A DNA stretch of 63,827 nucleotides from Perkinsus marinus ATCC 50983 (GCF_000006405.1 NW_003200605.1:247518-311344); one strand, 5' to 3'; counted from the first letter of the stretch, positions 34,949-45,971 are shown. A program made the numbers and translations. The notes: generated by a model not told the origin, from the letters alone.

Positions 34949-35097
34949 AGAATACATTAGAGAGATAACGCAACCACCCGAACGAACTGTACTTGAACAT
35001 TAATCGCGGAATGGTACAGGTAGTAATCCGATACATATCAAATTCATGACAAAAAGAATGCAAATAGCAGCAGCAGGCAACCCCGCACACAAAAGTA

Positions 35098-36228
35098 TCA
35101 TACGCTCTCCCCTCTCGTGTAGATCTGGCTCGGTGGTACGTCAACTACTCGATAGCCCTGAAGCCACTCGCCAAAATCGCCTGTTGATACCACCTTGGTG
35201 AGCTCACTACGGCCGCGCTTAGTCTTATTACGAGAGTAAACCGAGACCTGCAGGACCAACAAGCATACTAAAAGGAACGGCACCGGTTGGAATTCTCTCC
35301 GACCAGCCAACCACGACAAAACGTAGAGTATGGGAGCCGCAAGAGCACTACAAACATACTTGGCAGTAGCTGAGACGCTCTTGAGGACGTAAGCCGTGAT
35401 CCAACCATTTAGCACTATAACGATGAAGGCTATCCAAGACTGGAGGTTCATACCAACATCATATAGACATTCGCAAGTACGACCATGGTCACAGGCAACC
35501 GGTATTTGCAACGACCCGCATATTGGTTTAAAGCCGAGTACGTTATGGGGACCATGTATGAGGAGTAAACCAGAGAGGGTAAGGACGAAACTAATGAGTT
35601 TAAAGCGAGCCGCTGTAGCTAGGAAGCCTCTACTGTCCCCTTTCATGAGCCATTCTAGGTATACCGAACACACGGACGACAGCAAGGCCTTGGATACGCT
35701 CCAGGGGATAGCACTAGGGGCGATAACATGCTCCTCTGTCAGTGTGAACGCTAGTGCACAAATAACAACACCCATCAGAGAATGCAGATCGCTCATAGTA
35801 TGACCAAGACAGTAGTAGGAGAGGACAGCTACCAAGAGTAGTCGAGTTTGAGCGACTACTGTCATAGTAGGACTATTGCCGTAGTCGATAGCCTGCATTG
35901 TAGAGAGATCACTAACCGAGTAGAGGACCGCTAAAGGAGTCATCAGCTTCAAGTCCCTCCAGGTCATACCCAGCCGATCACTGCGGCGACCCTCTTTATT
36001 GCGGAAGTACTCGACTGTGAAGGCTAAGACTGAGCCGATGAGGTGGTCAGCCAACATGAAGGCTGCTATGGAATAGGGGTATGCAGGGCGCGTGGCAATG
36101 ATGGATCCAGTGTTGGCGTCCACGGTATAAAGCGTCGTGGTCTTGGAGTTGTCTACTGCCCAGGGACCAATTACGCATACTATGAGGCACGTTGCGAGAG
36201 TGATGTATGATAGCGGCAGTATCATCAT
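35098..36228 (-). CDS. nucleotide-sugar transporter (SLC35 family)
   Basis: An intronless frame. The first ATG in frame is at 36228 (MMILPLSYITLATCLIVCVI), giving about 376 residues with roughly ten hydrophobic helices. Family features include an early charged helix pair and SDLSTMQAIDYGNSPTMTVV (the SLC35A nucleotide-sugar signature region around ALxYxxPSTxxV). The SLLVxxxxSxxxLxW-like stretch ALLSSVCSVYLEWLMKG and the late GWITAYVLKSVSATAKYVCS motif match the conserved G(L)xxAxVVKYADNIxKxFATS block. Such carriers exchange UDP/CMP/GDP-sugars for the nucleotide monophosphate across Golgi or ER membranes. Substrate cannot be deduced. A Cys-containing luminal loop (residues about 240-260) is longer than usual. 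Confidence 0.75.
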   Translation of the reverse strand: MMILPLSYITLATCLIVCVIGPWAVDNSKTTTLYTVDANTGSIIATRPAYPYSIAAFMLADHLIGSVLAFTVEYFRNKEGRRSDRLGMTWRDLKLMTPLAVLYSVSDLSTMQAIDYGNSPTMTVVAQTRLLLVAVLSYYCLGHTMSDLHSLMGVVICALAFTLTEEHVIAPSAIPWSVSKALLSSVCSVYLEWLMKGDSRGFLATAARFKLISFVLTLSGLLLIHGPHNVLGFKPICGSLQIPVACDHGRTCECLYDVGMNLQSWIAFIVIVLNGWITAYVLKSVSATAKYVCSALAAPILYVLSWLAGRREFQPVPFLLVCLLVLQVSVYSRNKTKRGRSELTKVVSTGDFGEWLQGYRVVDVPPSQIYTRGESV

Positions 36229-36769
36229 TAGGAAGGATGAGGGCACACTTGGGACGATATCGTCAAGACGATTGTGAATTCGAGGTTGCCGCTATTTTAA
36301 AGACCGCGTGAATTCCATCACTACACAGTAGTAATCTCGTTTGCAGTCGCAACAACTTCACACCCCATGAATGTTACGATGATCAACTCAGTTTAACACA
36401 ATTTGACCAGCGAGCAGACTGCATTCATTGAAACACCCTTTCACACTCTCATCATTGTGGCCTAGGCACACGAGCGACGAACTCCTACGACATGAAGTGC
36501 GAGCACAGGAGACCTTCGACGTAGGTGGCCGTAGGTCTCCACAACCCACTGTCCTACGAAGTTGGAACGGGGCGCAGAGATGAAGAATAATAGAATACCC
36601 GGCGCGCAGAAGCAATCTCGCCACGCCAAGTTGATCGATTATCGCTGAGCTCAAGGGAGACGTGGGCGCCATCATAGAACAGAGGAGCGATTCTGAATGC
36701 TCTTGGTATCTTGTATTCATTTCAGTTGCCGGTGGTTGTTTTTGTTGTGGCATCACTTATCTCTACACT

Positions 36770-37889
36770 ATGCGTTGTCCGATGAAATCGTCGTCCCAGG
36801 CCCCTCGGGCGTGGACTCCTCGAGTGTCCAGGACGCCCATTACGACTAAGTCGAGACGCTCTCCTGCCCTACCACTTAGTCAGGACAAATTGACTATATC
36901 GCAGCTGAAGTCGATGGTCGAGTCGCACGAGGGAGGCAGTGTGAGGCAGCTGACAGCAGCTCCATTGCAGCGTGTACAGCTAATACCAACTCAAGTGGTG
37001 GAGCGGTCGCAGCCAGCATTGACAGTAGTGTCGGGAGACCCTGGTTCGAGTAGTGTACCCAACCCTATGCTTACTGCTGCTGCTACTATGAGTAGCTGCG
37101 ACAACTGCAAACGCGTTGGCGTAGCTCTTTGGGAGGATGAGCTCACTGGTGAGGCGTTCTGTGATGAGTGTTGGTCGATGTGGGAGGCCCAGGCAGCGGC
37201 ACAGGACGATGCCGAGCAGAGGCGAGAGACACCTGTCGAAGACTGGTTTATGATGGACACTACTACTGACGAGGATGACGGTGACTGCGATATGATGGAT
37301 GGTGACAGTGATGATGACGATATCGATCCCGCTGTGCTATATGGTAGTGGGCCTGTCGGTAGTCACACGGTCAGGCAACAGCAGCAGCAGAGTCGAAGAC
37401 CAGCACCCAATTTCGCACAGAGGAGTTTGGTGGCCTTGGAGTTGGGCAAGAACAGTAATGATCTCTATGAGATGTGCTTGGATAAGCAACTACTGGATGC
37501 TTATAACAATGCCGCTGCTAACCATAGAGTTCCCCCTTCACTGGAGTCGCCCACTAAGGTCGAGAAGAAGTCTACTACTAAGAGTGTTAAATTTAACACT
37601 GGTGGTGCTGTTCGCTTCTTCGACACCGATGCGGAGCTCCAAGACCCGTGCTCATGCGAATTCCCTATACAGGTAGCAGCCTCGTAGAGAGAGGATAATT
37701 TTTAGCGACTTGTGTTAGGTGAAAGACTTCGACGGTCAGTCGTGTCATCATGCTAACTACATTGGCATGTCTCGAGCAGCTGCTGCAACAGCGGCAGCCC
37801 AACAGGAGCAGCAGCAGCAATATATGAGCACTCTTAGCGACTACAGCTCCGACGAGCTCAAGGGTAATAGTAGTAAAGTCGCCTCGTGA
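36770..37889 (+). CDS. hypothetical protein with CxxC zinc ribbon and poly-Q/Ala tail
   Basis: Begins MRCPMKSSSQAPRAWTPRVS at the first in-frame ATG. A CDNCKRVGVALWEDELTGEA-FCDECW segment (about residues 107-135) has two CxxC pairs, the pattern of a small zinc ribbon. It is followed by a strongly acidic region (DEDDGDCDMMDGDSDDDD), then QQQQQSRRPAPNF and a helical part (YEMCLDKQLLDAYNNAAANH). A 47-base GT-AG intron (about 37673-37719) joins to VKDFDGQSCHHANYIGMSRA, an Ala/Gln-rich end and SDYSSDELKGNSSKVAS. The frame upstream of the ATG encodes a hydrophobic segment, so an upstream exon adding a membrane anchor is possible. Function is unknown. Confidence 0.6.
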
Positions 37890-39231
37890 GTCGTCATGAC
37901 AGTTCCATTGCGCTCAGGTGTAGCATATCAGATGTCGAAGCCTCGAGGAGTCTGGCCTAGACAGTAGCTCCTGTGAGGACACTGTGTGGTATTTGGTGGT
38001 ATTCGAACCTTGTCGAATGCATGTTACAGTTGAAGTTATTGTTGTCCGAAAATTGAAAAAAGGAGTCAAAGTTTGTTTAGCTGAATTGGCGACAACCCCT
38101 AATCCTTGGTCGTTCATTGTTTCGACCTATAATGATATTATTTCGCTCTTTAGTAGCTGCTACCATCTTTAGCACGCATTCAGCGGCTGAGGCCTGTATG
38201 TGTTGTCGTTAGGTAGCTAATTAAACTAGCACATCAACAGTTCTGCAAATGAGCGGTAGCAGCCCCCGCGCTTTGCCAGTCGCTTTGTCTCCTCACTGAG
38301 GAAGAGAAAAGTCTGGTTAGATACTGTCGTCAATTTTTAGCGAGCCGACTAGTTCGGCGACCCGTAAACTATGTGACTTTCATTATCCTATTATCGTCTA
38401 TATTCTCCCTTATATTTACAGTCATCATTCCCATTATTTTGGTGGTCACTCGTCGTCCCTACAACCTATCGCAGTTGGAGTAGTGGACATCTCTCTGCCT
38501 CCTATACGTTTACTACTACTAGTGATGACTTGTGTAGCACTACTAGTGTATCATTGCTTCGATATGGTTAGTCAATGGGGCTCGCGTTCGATCGACGCTG
38601 CCTCATCTACATTGACGGATGATGGCATCAGTGTATGAATAGCGTTTCTGCTTCCGAGCACCCTACCGGTGACGAAGTTTCCAAGATATTGAGGATCACT
38701 GATCAACTTGTTGCGTTACATTTTTATCTGGGAGTGCTTCGGTTTTCGACATAGAAGCTCACACTGCTCACTACCGAGAAATGGTAATGTGAACGAATTT
38801 CGAGGAGTACTGGATAGCAAAGGACTTCATTCTCATGCAGTTGTACAACGGGAAGTGTTTCATACTCTGTGAATTCGTGATAGGACTGTGTATTGTGGTA
38901 GTAGACTGTTACTAGCGATCCTGTTGCAACACTCCGCACTGTTACACTAATGTAGGGTACTCAAGTCCTGTTATTGTAGGATGTATGAGCGTTGAGTCAC
39001 TCGGGACGATGCCTTGGGGACAGATTGAAACAAGATTCTTGATGCGCACCGCGAAGGATTTGAGCGCATGCGTGCAAGGATCTTCTACTCGAATGTTTCA
39101 TAACCTACACACTTTCTTTTGTCATTTACAGTCTTATCTCTAACCACCCGTTCATTGGTTCCTCGCCGTTGTTCTGGATGTTCGCATGCAGTTTACTTTT
39201 TCGTGCTCCCTCGCGTACCGCGTCCTCTATT
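37890..39231. other. intergenic, no clear gene
   Basis: About 1.3 kb between two plus-strand genes. A 62-codon frame at 37984-38172 and hydrophobic snippets near 38430 are not convincing. No repeat was identified. The selenoprotein promoter should lie near its right edge. Confidence 0.4.
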
Positions 39232-39675
39232 ATGGGTTCCGCTCGCAAAGTTAAGGTTTCGATCCAGTACTGTGGTGGCTGAGGTTACGGCAGGTGAGAG
39301 GCAGTTGTGTGTTTGCCGTTCTACTCATGTCCTCAGATATTATAATCAAGTGGTGGCGATGTTGAAGGAAAAGCTCGGTGACAAGCAGGATAGTGTCGAG
39401 TTCATCCCCAAGAAGGACCCAGGTGAGTCCTCTGAGTCTATATGCTACTCTCCTTAGCCCCTTTGATGAGCTACCTCTCGTCTGTGTAGGTGTCACTGGG
39501 AACTTCGAGGTCGCTGTTGACGGTACTATCGTCCATAGCAAGCAGAACGGCGATGGCTTCCTGCACTCTAATCCGGTACAGCTACATCTCTGCTTGGACT
39601 GGACTTATTCAGATTTTGTCTTAGGCGTCATTCGAGAAGGTGGCGTCATCAATTCTGAAGGCCCTGGAGGGTTAG
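39232..39675 (+). CDS. SELENOW: selenoprotein W (Rdx family) with in-frame TGA selenocysteine
   Basis: Four exons: 39232-39293, 39337-39422, 39490-39575 and 39625-39675, all GT-AG (introns 43-67 bases), giving 94 residues. The protein opens MGSARKVKVSIQYCGG, then TGA at 39280-39282, then GYGRYYNQVVAMLKEKL. This is the Rdx CxxU redox motif CGGU at the position of CGAU in animal SelW. TGNFEVAVDGTIVHSKQNGD-GF follows, then ASFEKVASSILKALEG and a TAG stop, matching the family's beta-strands and C-terminal helix (TGFFEVxVxGKLxHSKKxGDG). SelW-type proteins are small thioredoxin-fold oxidoreductases. Ordinary gene callers would stop at the TGA or splice around it. A SECIS-like hairpin lies about 40 bases past the stop. 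Assignment is strong on both sides of the TGA. Confidence 0.88.
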
Positions 39676-39712
39676 GCCTACCTAATCAGCCCGAGTCTGA
39701 TGCCATGCGATG

Positions 39713-39791
39713 GTGTTGTGTCTGAACGAATGAAGTCGTGTGTTAAAAGCGTCCGTTCGCCTCACATGCACTGATAGCTTCATCACAACGC
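39713..39791 (+). promoter_or_regulatory. SECIS element in SelW 3' UTR
   Basis: Helix I pairs 39713-39720 with 39784-39791 (eight pairs, one GU). After an internal loop, ATGA (39730-39733) faces GA at 39773-39774, giving the tandem G.A quartet. Helix II pairs 39734-39742 with 39772-39763 over nine pairs with one bulged C (39769). AAAA follows at 39745-39748, 11 bases after the quartet. A mini-helix GCG/CGC (39749-39751 with 39758-39760) closes the tip, as in form-2 SECIS elements. Confidence 0.75.
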
Positions 39792-40060
39792 TGTTCGCAT
39801 TGACATCAGTACTCAGTGGCTCATATTTTTTAAGCGATGATATGTTACTTTCCCGTGCTTGGTTCAGTGGTGTCAATTAGCGATGCAACCACCCGATCGG
39901 GGCGTGTCGTTTTGTTCTCGGTTTTCCATTTTGCGTTTGTGAGGAATTAGTATTGTACGCTGTGTATAGTATGTGAGGTATCAATGCCCCTTTTTTGAAG
40001 AGCCAGCTTGCTAGTGAACTAATCTCATTGTGCTTTGTTGACTGTCTGTTAGCGATCTCA

Positions 40061-42560
40061 ATGCCTTGGGTATCTCCCGCGGTCGACCACTTCCGGCCAG
40101 CTAGGGAGTATCTGAAGGATGTCCTAGGGGAGGAGGATGCAATTGGGGTTAAATACATCGTTGGATGGCAAGCGAACGACGATGTTCAGGGTGAACTCTT
40201 CCTATTTCGTCTGATGTGTTTTATCCCTGCTCGATCAGGCTCCCGAGTACATCAGACTGCAGCCGATGAATTCAGTCCAGTAGAAGCTTGGAAGACCGAT
40301 ATGAGCATCTATGAGTTATTCATGTGTAGTGGGTGAGTTCGGGTAGCTGTAATGTTATCCATTGCGGTGATGCTTCAAGCCAAATTGAGGCTGTCCAGAT
40401 GTAAGCGTCTTGCTTCACCCTCGGAGATAGATGAGGAGGTCGTGAGCTACTACTGTACAAACTGTCTGGAGGTGCTGCCTCAGTCAGCGGTGACCGCACA
40501 TAAAGGAAGGTGAGATTCATAGACCGCCAGCTTAGTTAACGGCATCAGTCGTATTCCGTGGAATGCTGCAAGGCAAGACTGCTGCACTCGTTCATATCTA
40601 TTTCGGATGGGTCCGTCTGTATGGCTCACCATGTGGTGGTTTTCCTCGGTAGGTGTCCGAAGTGTTTCCAGTGTCCTGATTGCCAACGGATACTCGATGT
40701 GAGTTTTACTTGGTTGCGGAGGGTTCTCGATCTAGTATGATTGCTATTTTCGCGTTGTCTGTGGTTTCATAATCTACCGTTCCTCGCCTTTACTTTAAGA
40801 CTATGTTGAACCAGCGCCCTCGATTGCGCCTCCATTCAGGTGGTTTGTCTCAGCGCGGAAGATCGCAGGTGAGCAAAGGGTCGTCACGTCCGGTGATCTT
40901 CCTGGAATGGCTGATATTGAGTAGCGCTTCTCTCCATCATTGCCTTGCAGTGGCTCATCTGAAGAAGTGTATGAGCTAGCATGCACGAGTGACTGTGATT
41001 ATCACTCGAGCGTAGCTGGTCTCATCGCCGCATCCACAGACGCTCTTCTTTCCAAGGCGCGAAGCCTCGAGGAAGCCTGTGCTGATGCCGAGTGGATGTA
41101 ACTCTCCTCTCCTTCTCACTGTGCGAGGATCGTCTCTAGGCGTGATGTACTGCCGGTCTATCGCGAACGCTGTTTGAAGACTTCTGAGTACGCCTCTCCG
41201 CGCAGTCGCCCCTCGAAAGCTGCTGGTTGGAGGTGAGCTTGTCCGGTGCACCTGTTTACCTATTGACGGGCAGGGCCGTAAGGCATCTGAGAGACTCCTC
41301 CTCGCCTTGGTCTCTCACTGATTTGGATGCCAAATTGGAAGTTTCATCGCCTATAGAAGCGGAATTCGCAAGAGATGGTCTTCCACTGAGCAGAAATGAG
41401 GATGAGCGTGTCAGAGTAAGTCGAGAGGCTGAAGTGAGCTCAAGGTTACTCTGATGATTTTTTCGTTGAAAACGAGGAAGGAGAGCATCGATAGCTGTCA
41501 TGTCGGGGCGTGGCTGGTTGAGAGTTAGCAAGTTTCGGCAAGTGCTTTCCATTACCCTAGCTGATGCCGAGGGTACTCTTTTTGTACTCCATCAATACTC
41601 AGCGTTCCAAGCGGCTCTCCGTGCGTCGCACACCCGACTGATCTTTGAAAGTGTTCTCGTCGTGGAACAATAGTATTCGACGTGGCCACCGCAACTGGTC
41701 TTGCCTCGAGATACTTTTCCCTCCTGGGTCAACCATTGCTGACCTGCGTCAGGCCAAGCATGATGGACCGTTGTAAGACCAGGTTGTTGATATTTTCACA
41801 CAGGAAGATGAAACTAACTCTCGAGATCTCCTCAATTACCACGTTTCGCGTCCTAGTAGGTCTAATGCGAAACCCTGTCCCCGTTCAGGCAGACTATATC
41901 GTCACCTTCTCGATGTCGGTTGGCATCCCGCCGTAGTTTCCGGCACGCCTCAAAGTGCAAGAAGTTGCTGTTGAAGTCGCAGATCCTTCCAGACCACAGC
42001 CAGCCGTATGTGCTCTACTCGTCGTTTTAATATGGTGGCTAGCATGGGTCCTCTACAGGTACTCTATGCGAGCCTATGCTAGTGACTTCATTCCCCTTTG
42101 CATGCTGAGGGATGGCAGGGGAGGCACACGGCCGACCATGCCGGTTGGCGAGGATTCTCTAGAGTTCTATCTTACCTTGCGGAATCCGAGATCGGAACCG
42201 ATCGAAGTGTGTAGAGCTTTAGAAATTGACGTATTCACTTGTAATTGAATATCTCTGTGGGATGGTAACACCCTTTGGCGCCCTCTTGAAGCGTCCAGAG
42301 AAATCTGTTGCGTCCTCATGAGAACTAATCGGTATTGTGACTGATACCGAGTGTTTATGGTGTAGTTGGTCATTAGACTGGCTTTCGCATAACAGCGGTA
42401 CTGTCATGGTCATGAGCTTGAACCTGAGGAGCGCACATATCCTGAGTGTTTTCTCTTAGGTTAAATTTGACACGAAATTGAATGACGACTTCCTTGAGAA
42501 ACTCGTGCCTCCCTGTCACTCCAATTGGCCCGGCGAGGTCGCCCAACACGAAGCGAGGTA
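40061..42560 (+). CDS. DCTN4: dynactin subunit p62 (DCTN4)-like
   Basis: Many short exons. Starts MPWVSPAVDHFRPAREYL, then APEYIRLQPMNSVQ, YELFMC, and the Cys-rich part YYCTNCLEVLPQSAVTAHKG followed by CPKCFQCPDCQRIL. This order (CxxCLENLPSxEA...KNRC.KCF.CPxC) is the zinc-binding signature of dynactin p62. Later exons give GSSEEVYELACTSDCDYHSS, SKARSLEEACADAEWM, LPVYRERCLKTSEYASPRSR, a region near 41690-41990 and FIPLCMLRDGRGGTRPTMPV with FYLTLRNPRSEPIE, then after an intron VKFDTKLNDDFLEKL. p62 sits at the pointed end of the dynactin filament in the cytoplasm. The Cys motif is convincing. Exon edges and the 3' end (42560 or later) are approximate. Confidence 0.65.
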
Positions 42561-43512
42561 CTTCTGCCCTTCTCATTATTCAACAAGTTCATAATATTTG
42601 AGTCGGGGAGATTCTCTCCTTGAGGAGCCTTTTTTTCTGAGTATCATTGCTATTCCGACTTGCTATACGTACAACCTGGTACACCAGGCTGGCTCGTTAT
42701 CATAGCAATTCCGACACCCACAGGCACGCAGAGGTTCTTCCTAATATGCGTTTCGTGACTGAGCCATTTGTCATCGTTGTTGGAGGCTCAGACATTGACA
42801 TTTCTGAGAGTGAGGTAGTCAGGAAATATGCTGAAAGAGGATTCAGTATTGTATATTCTTTCCCTCAGATGGTGACTCGGGATTCACCCCCAGAGCTCGT
42901 GCAGTCTCAACGGCATCGAGCCGCTGTCAAATTGGTAGCGTTGCATTTCTCTTCCCTACTTTCGGCGAAGGGATAGATTCATGGCAAGTTCAGTGACATA
43001 TGGTGCTTCAGACCGTCCAGAAGGCCCAAAGACCGTCCGCCTTGTCCGCCGATAGTATTAAGTCGCCCCTCCGTGAAGGACTCAGTCGAGTGACGTTGAA
43101 ACCGCACTCGCCAGATATCAAGTGATCATAACACTCGGAAAGAATGCACACAATCCGTCAATATTTCTGTATTGTTCCCTAAGAGTAATTTCCTTTGCAG
43201 ATTCTGGCAAGTTCTCCTACGATTGCACATAAGTGCTACTTCACCCGACCCTGGAGATAGAGGAGTGGAACTCTTACTGAGAATTAGAGTAGGAGAAATT
43301 GATCATGCTCAGATTAGTTGAATATGTTTCTCTACATGAATTGTTGTTATTTCAGTTGGTCTCTATCTGTCTATTTATTCGCATCCCGGAAAGGTTAACG
43401 AACTGTTATTAGCATAGAATCACTCAACATAACAAAACTCATCTGAGGATGAAACTAGTAACACTTCGGAAACCTATAATGGGCACCTGGTAAATCGTCA
43501 AGTGAAGGACAA
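42561..43512. other. unresolved; one possible exon
   Basis: Mostly non-coding in appearance. The frame at 42748-42976 (MRFVTEPFVIVVGGSDIDIS, ESEVVRKYAERGFSIVYSFP) reads like a folded protein segment and may be the last exon of the dynactin-like gene or a separate short gene. The rest (42977-43512) shows nothing recognisable. Confidence 0.35.
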
Positions 43513-45006
43513 CTACTCGGCTCGACATTGAGAGGCCATAGTATGGTAGTTGTTGCAGTTAGAGAAACCCATCTCCTTCGAGAAATCATTGCCATAGGCA
43601 CAACGGGCCCACTCCCAATCATTGAGGGCATAAAGAGTTCCATCGATATCATAAAGATGGTTGAACTGTTCTTGGGTCAAAATACCATCAGTAACAGTTC
43701 GCTCCCGGAGCGTATTGAGAGTGTTCCAAATATACTCAATACCTCCCTTAGAATCGGGATAAACCGCTGTGTCAAAAGCACACATAGAAAGCTTGTGGCA
43801 GTATTTGCCAACTGTGCAGGAACCCTCCAACATGATGGTGATCTTGGCCTTCAAGTTCTCCCATCCTGGTTGAGTACACACCGCACACTGTTCGGTCATC
43901 ATATAATTCATACGATAAACAAGATCGTCCGCATAATCCCCATCAATAGCATTACGATAGAGCATCATCGTAGCATGATCGGCGTACTGCATAATATATT
44001 GAGTACCCAGAGTATTCTTCTGACCCTCAATGGCGAAATCAATAAGCAACGAACCAGGAGCATACCCCATCTTGTCGGTAACATCGTCCTTCATTTGCTG
44101 AGCCTGCAGCAAAGTCTCCTTAATGTCTTCGGGTTGCATGTGCTCCGTATCGAAACTCAGACCGATAGGCGCGATCACAGCCATGTCCTCTGACGTAACC
44201 GAGTCTTCTAAGAACTTGCGGAAAGTATCCACGAAAGCAATCATTCTCTTGCCATTATGCTTCTCGATGTCACCGTACGTCAAGAAGATACGCTGGTCAT
44301 TACCAGTTTTCTCACGCCACTGCTTCATCCAAGGAACAAGGCGATCTTGATTGTGAATCCGGTCATAGTTGGTAACATCAGCAACGTTCACATAAACATC
44401 ACCGGCATTCCACAACTTCCCCATATCAGAAGCGCCGAAGTCCACGAGGGTCTCATCGTCACCCCTCCAGTAGTTTTGAGACCAAGTATACGTCGAGAAG
44501 CGTTTTTCAGAACTCGACGGGCTTGTGGGAGATGCAGTAGTAGATTCAGTAGTCGTGACAGTTGTTGTCGTAGTAGGGATAGTTGTTGTCGTAACAGGGG
44601 CAATAGTTGTGACATTTGTTATCGTAGTAGGAGCAGTAGTCGTGGTAGGGACAGTAGCCACTGCAGTTGTTGTCATTGTAGGAGATGAACTAGTCGAAGT
44701 GGACGTAGTTGATAGTTGGATTGTCGTTGACCGTAAGTTAGTCGATGTCATTGGTGCTTTCGTTGTAATAACATCGCCACTTGAGCTAGGCGTATTGGGT
44801 ATCTCCGCACTGGTGCTGTGATTAGGCTGAGTGTCGCAGGAACATAGTAAATTGCTGCCCGAACACACTGGGGGATTCTGCCAATATTTGCAGTAAGAGC
44901 CAGCTTGAACCGCTGCACAATCTTCGTCACCCCGATGACAATCTTCACCAACAACAGTACCCACCATACAGACGATGGCCACGTAAGGTATCAATAAACG
45001 ATTCAT
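43513..45006 (-). CDS. secreted protein with Thr-rich mucin-like linker
   Basis: An intronless frame of 497 codons. Residues 1-20 (MNRLLIPYVAIVCMVGTVVG) are a clear signal peptide. A small Cys-rich module follows (CHRGDEDCAAVQAGSYCKYW, then CSGSNLLCSC), then about 110 residues rich in Thr/Ser/Pro/Val that would carry O-glycans. The C-terminal about 320 residues form a globular domain: STYTWSQNYWRGDDETLVDF, DVYVNVADVTNYDRI, IGLSFDTEHMQPEDIKETLL, GSLLIDFAIEG, QYADHATMMLYRNA and SKGGIEYIWNTLNTLRERTV. Alternating strands and helices with an acidic SFDTEHM strand suggest a TIM-barrel, hydrolase-like fold, but I cannot name a glycosidase family and no GH18 DxxDxDxE motif is present. It is likely extracellular or surface-exposed. 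Opposite-strand frames here are shadows. Confidence 0.75.
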   Translation of the reverse strand: MNRLLIPYVAIVCMVGTVVGEDCHRGDEDCAAVQAGSYCKYWQNPPVCSGSNLLCSCDTQPNHSTSAEIPNTPSSSGDVITTKAPMTSTNLRSTTIQLSTTSTSTSSSPTMTTTAVATVPTTTTAPTTITNVTTIAPVTTTTIPTTTTTVTTTESTTASPTSPSSSEKRFSTYTWSQNYWRGDDETLVDFGASDMGKLWNAGDVYVNVADVTNYDRIHNQDRLVPWMKQWREKTGNDQRIFLTYGDIEKHNGKRMIAFVDTFRKFLEDSVTSEDMAVIAPIGLSFDTEHMQPEDIKETLLQAQQMKDDVTDKMGYAPGSLLIDFAIEGQKNTLGTQYIMQYADHATMMLYRNAIDGDYADDLVYRMNYMMTEQCAVCTQPGWENLKAKITIMLEGSCTVGKYCHKLSMCAFDTAVYPDSKGGIEYIWNTLNTLRERTVTDGILTQEQFNHLYDIDGTLYALNDWEWARCAYGNDFSKEMGFSNCNNYHTMASQCRAE

Positions 45007-45236
45007 GTTAGAAGAGCAGATATGACGAGTAGCTTGTTGATAGATATATCAGACGAGGATAGATAGATAGCTGCTTGAAGACGCTATCGCTCATCGATTT
45101 TTTGTGTCTCATCACAAAGCCCTGTCTTTCATTGTGTCCATCGGTTCCGTGAAGATGGAGTTGGTCGAACTCAGCCTGTGGATATTCTGCAATCTCACGT
45201 ATCTCCCATGGCATATACCATCCGGGGTTTCGGATC

Positions 45237-45815
45237 GTGTGGCAAACAGTGATTGTGATCCGACATCGTTTTGCTCGTAGGCTATCAGTTCATGAGCCTA
45301 GGAAGCCTCAAAGCCTAGAAAGTACGGGATTCATGATTTATTCTGATGCTCTCGAGGAACTGCTAACTGCGGAGCGTCCGTATACTCATGTAGCTATTTG
45401 GGCCTCCCAAACGAGCTCCTATGCTCACGTCTTATACTTCGCTAATTCTTTCCGACTTTCTGATGGAAGGGAGTCGCCGCTCAGTGGTGGCCACCGTCAC
45501 GACGCCATCGCGAAGTCTCAGCTTCAGAGATTGTTCACGCCAGCGGGGATAAGATTGTTGCGGTCTCACCACTTCACACATGCCTGTGAGCAGTCGTTAC
45601 ACAGTCTGTAACACAGGCTATGATTAAGTCACTGGGGCCCTCGAGCGATGTGCATGTCTCCATGTGCGCTGATAGACTTCGCGCTAGTTTGTTCATTGCT
45701 GATATGCATCCGGGAGCGCATACAAGGTCTTCAGTGCAGGAAGGAAGGTCCTCATTTGGTTGGACTGTGAGAATACATGATGCAAATTATTCAACTGTCG
45801 ACCCCTGGGATTAGT
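45237..45815 (+). CDS. possible small split gene, unknown
   Basis: The plus strand shows FMIYSDALEELLTAERPYTH-VAIWASQTS (about 45330-45420), where RPYTHVAIWASQT recalls the strand-loop of HAD phosphatases of the NIF/FCP type. A possible 45-base intron follows, then more open sequence to about 45815. No DxDxT catalytic motif and no secure start were found. This is a weak call and may be part of a longer gene. Confidence 0.25.
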
Positions 45816-45908
45816 CGACTGACTTGTCTCGAAAAATTTGAAATCCGGATGTGTACATATTCAACGGAATATTTCCGCAGAAGAATTAATCCGATGATGC
45901 GGCGAAGT

Positions 45909-45971
45909 GGGGAATCGTTCCCATACACATACATTTCTTAGGAATGTATGTGTATGGGGAGCGAATTCCCC
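45909..45971. repeat. near-perfect 63-base hairpin
   Basis: CCCATACACATACATT (45920-45935) and its exact reverse complement (45943-45958) form a 16-bp stem with a 7-base loop. Outer arms GGGGAATCG (45909-45917) and CGAATTCCCC (45962-45971) extend it with one bulge and a small internal loop. Confidence 0.85.

Noticed and set aside
39730-39791. Alternative fold pairing ATGAAG with CTTCAT (39775-39782 region)
   Set aside because: It would break the G.A quartet; the SECIS pairing explains more conserved features.
43528-44821. Plus-strand frames of 98-221 codons, one poly-Val
   Set aside because: Shadows of the Thr-rich secreted protein on the minus strand; the Val runs are antisense Thr/Asn codons.
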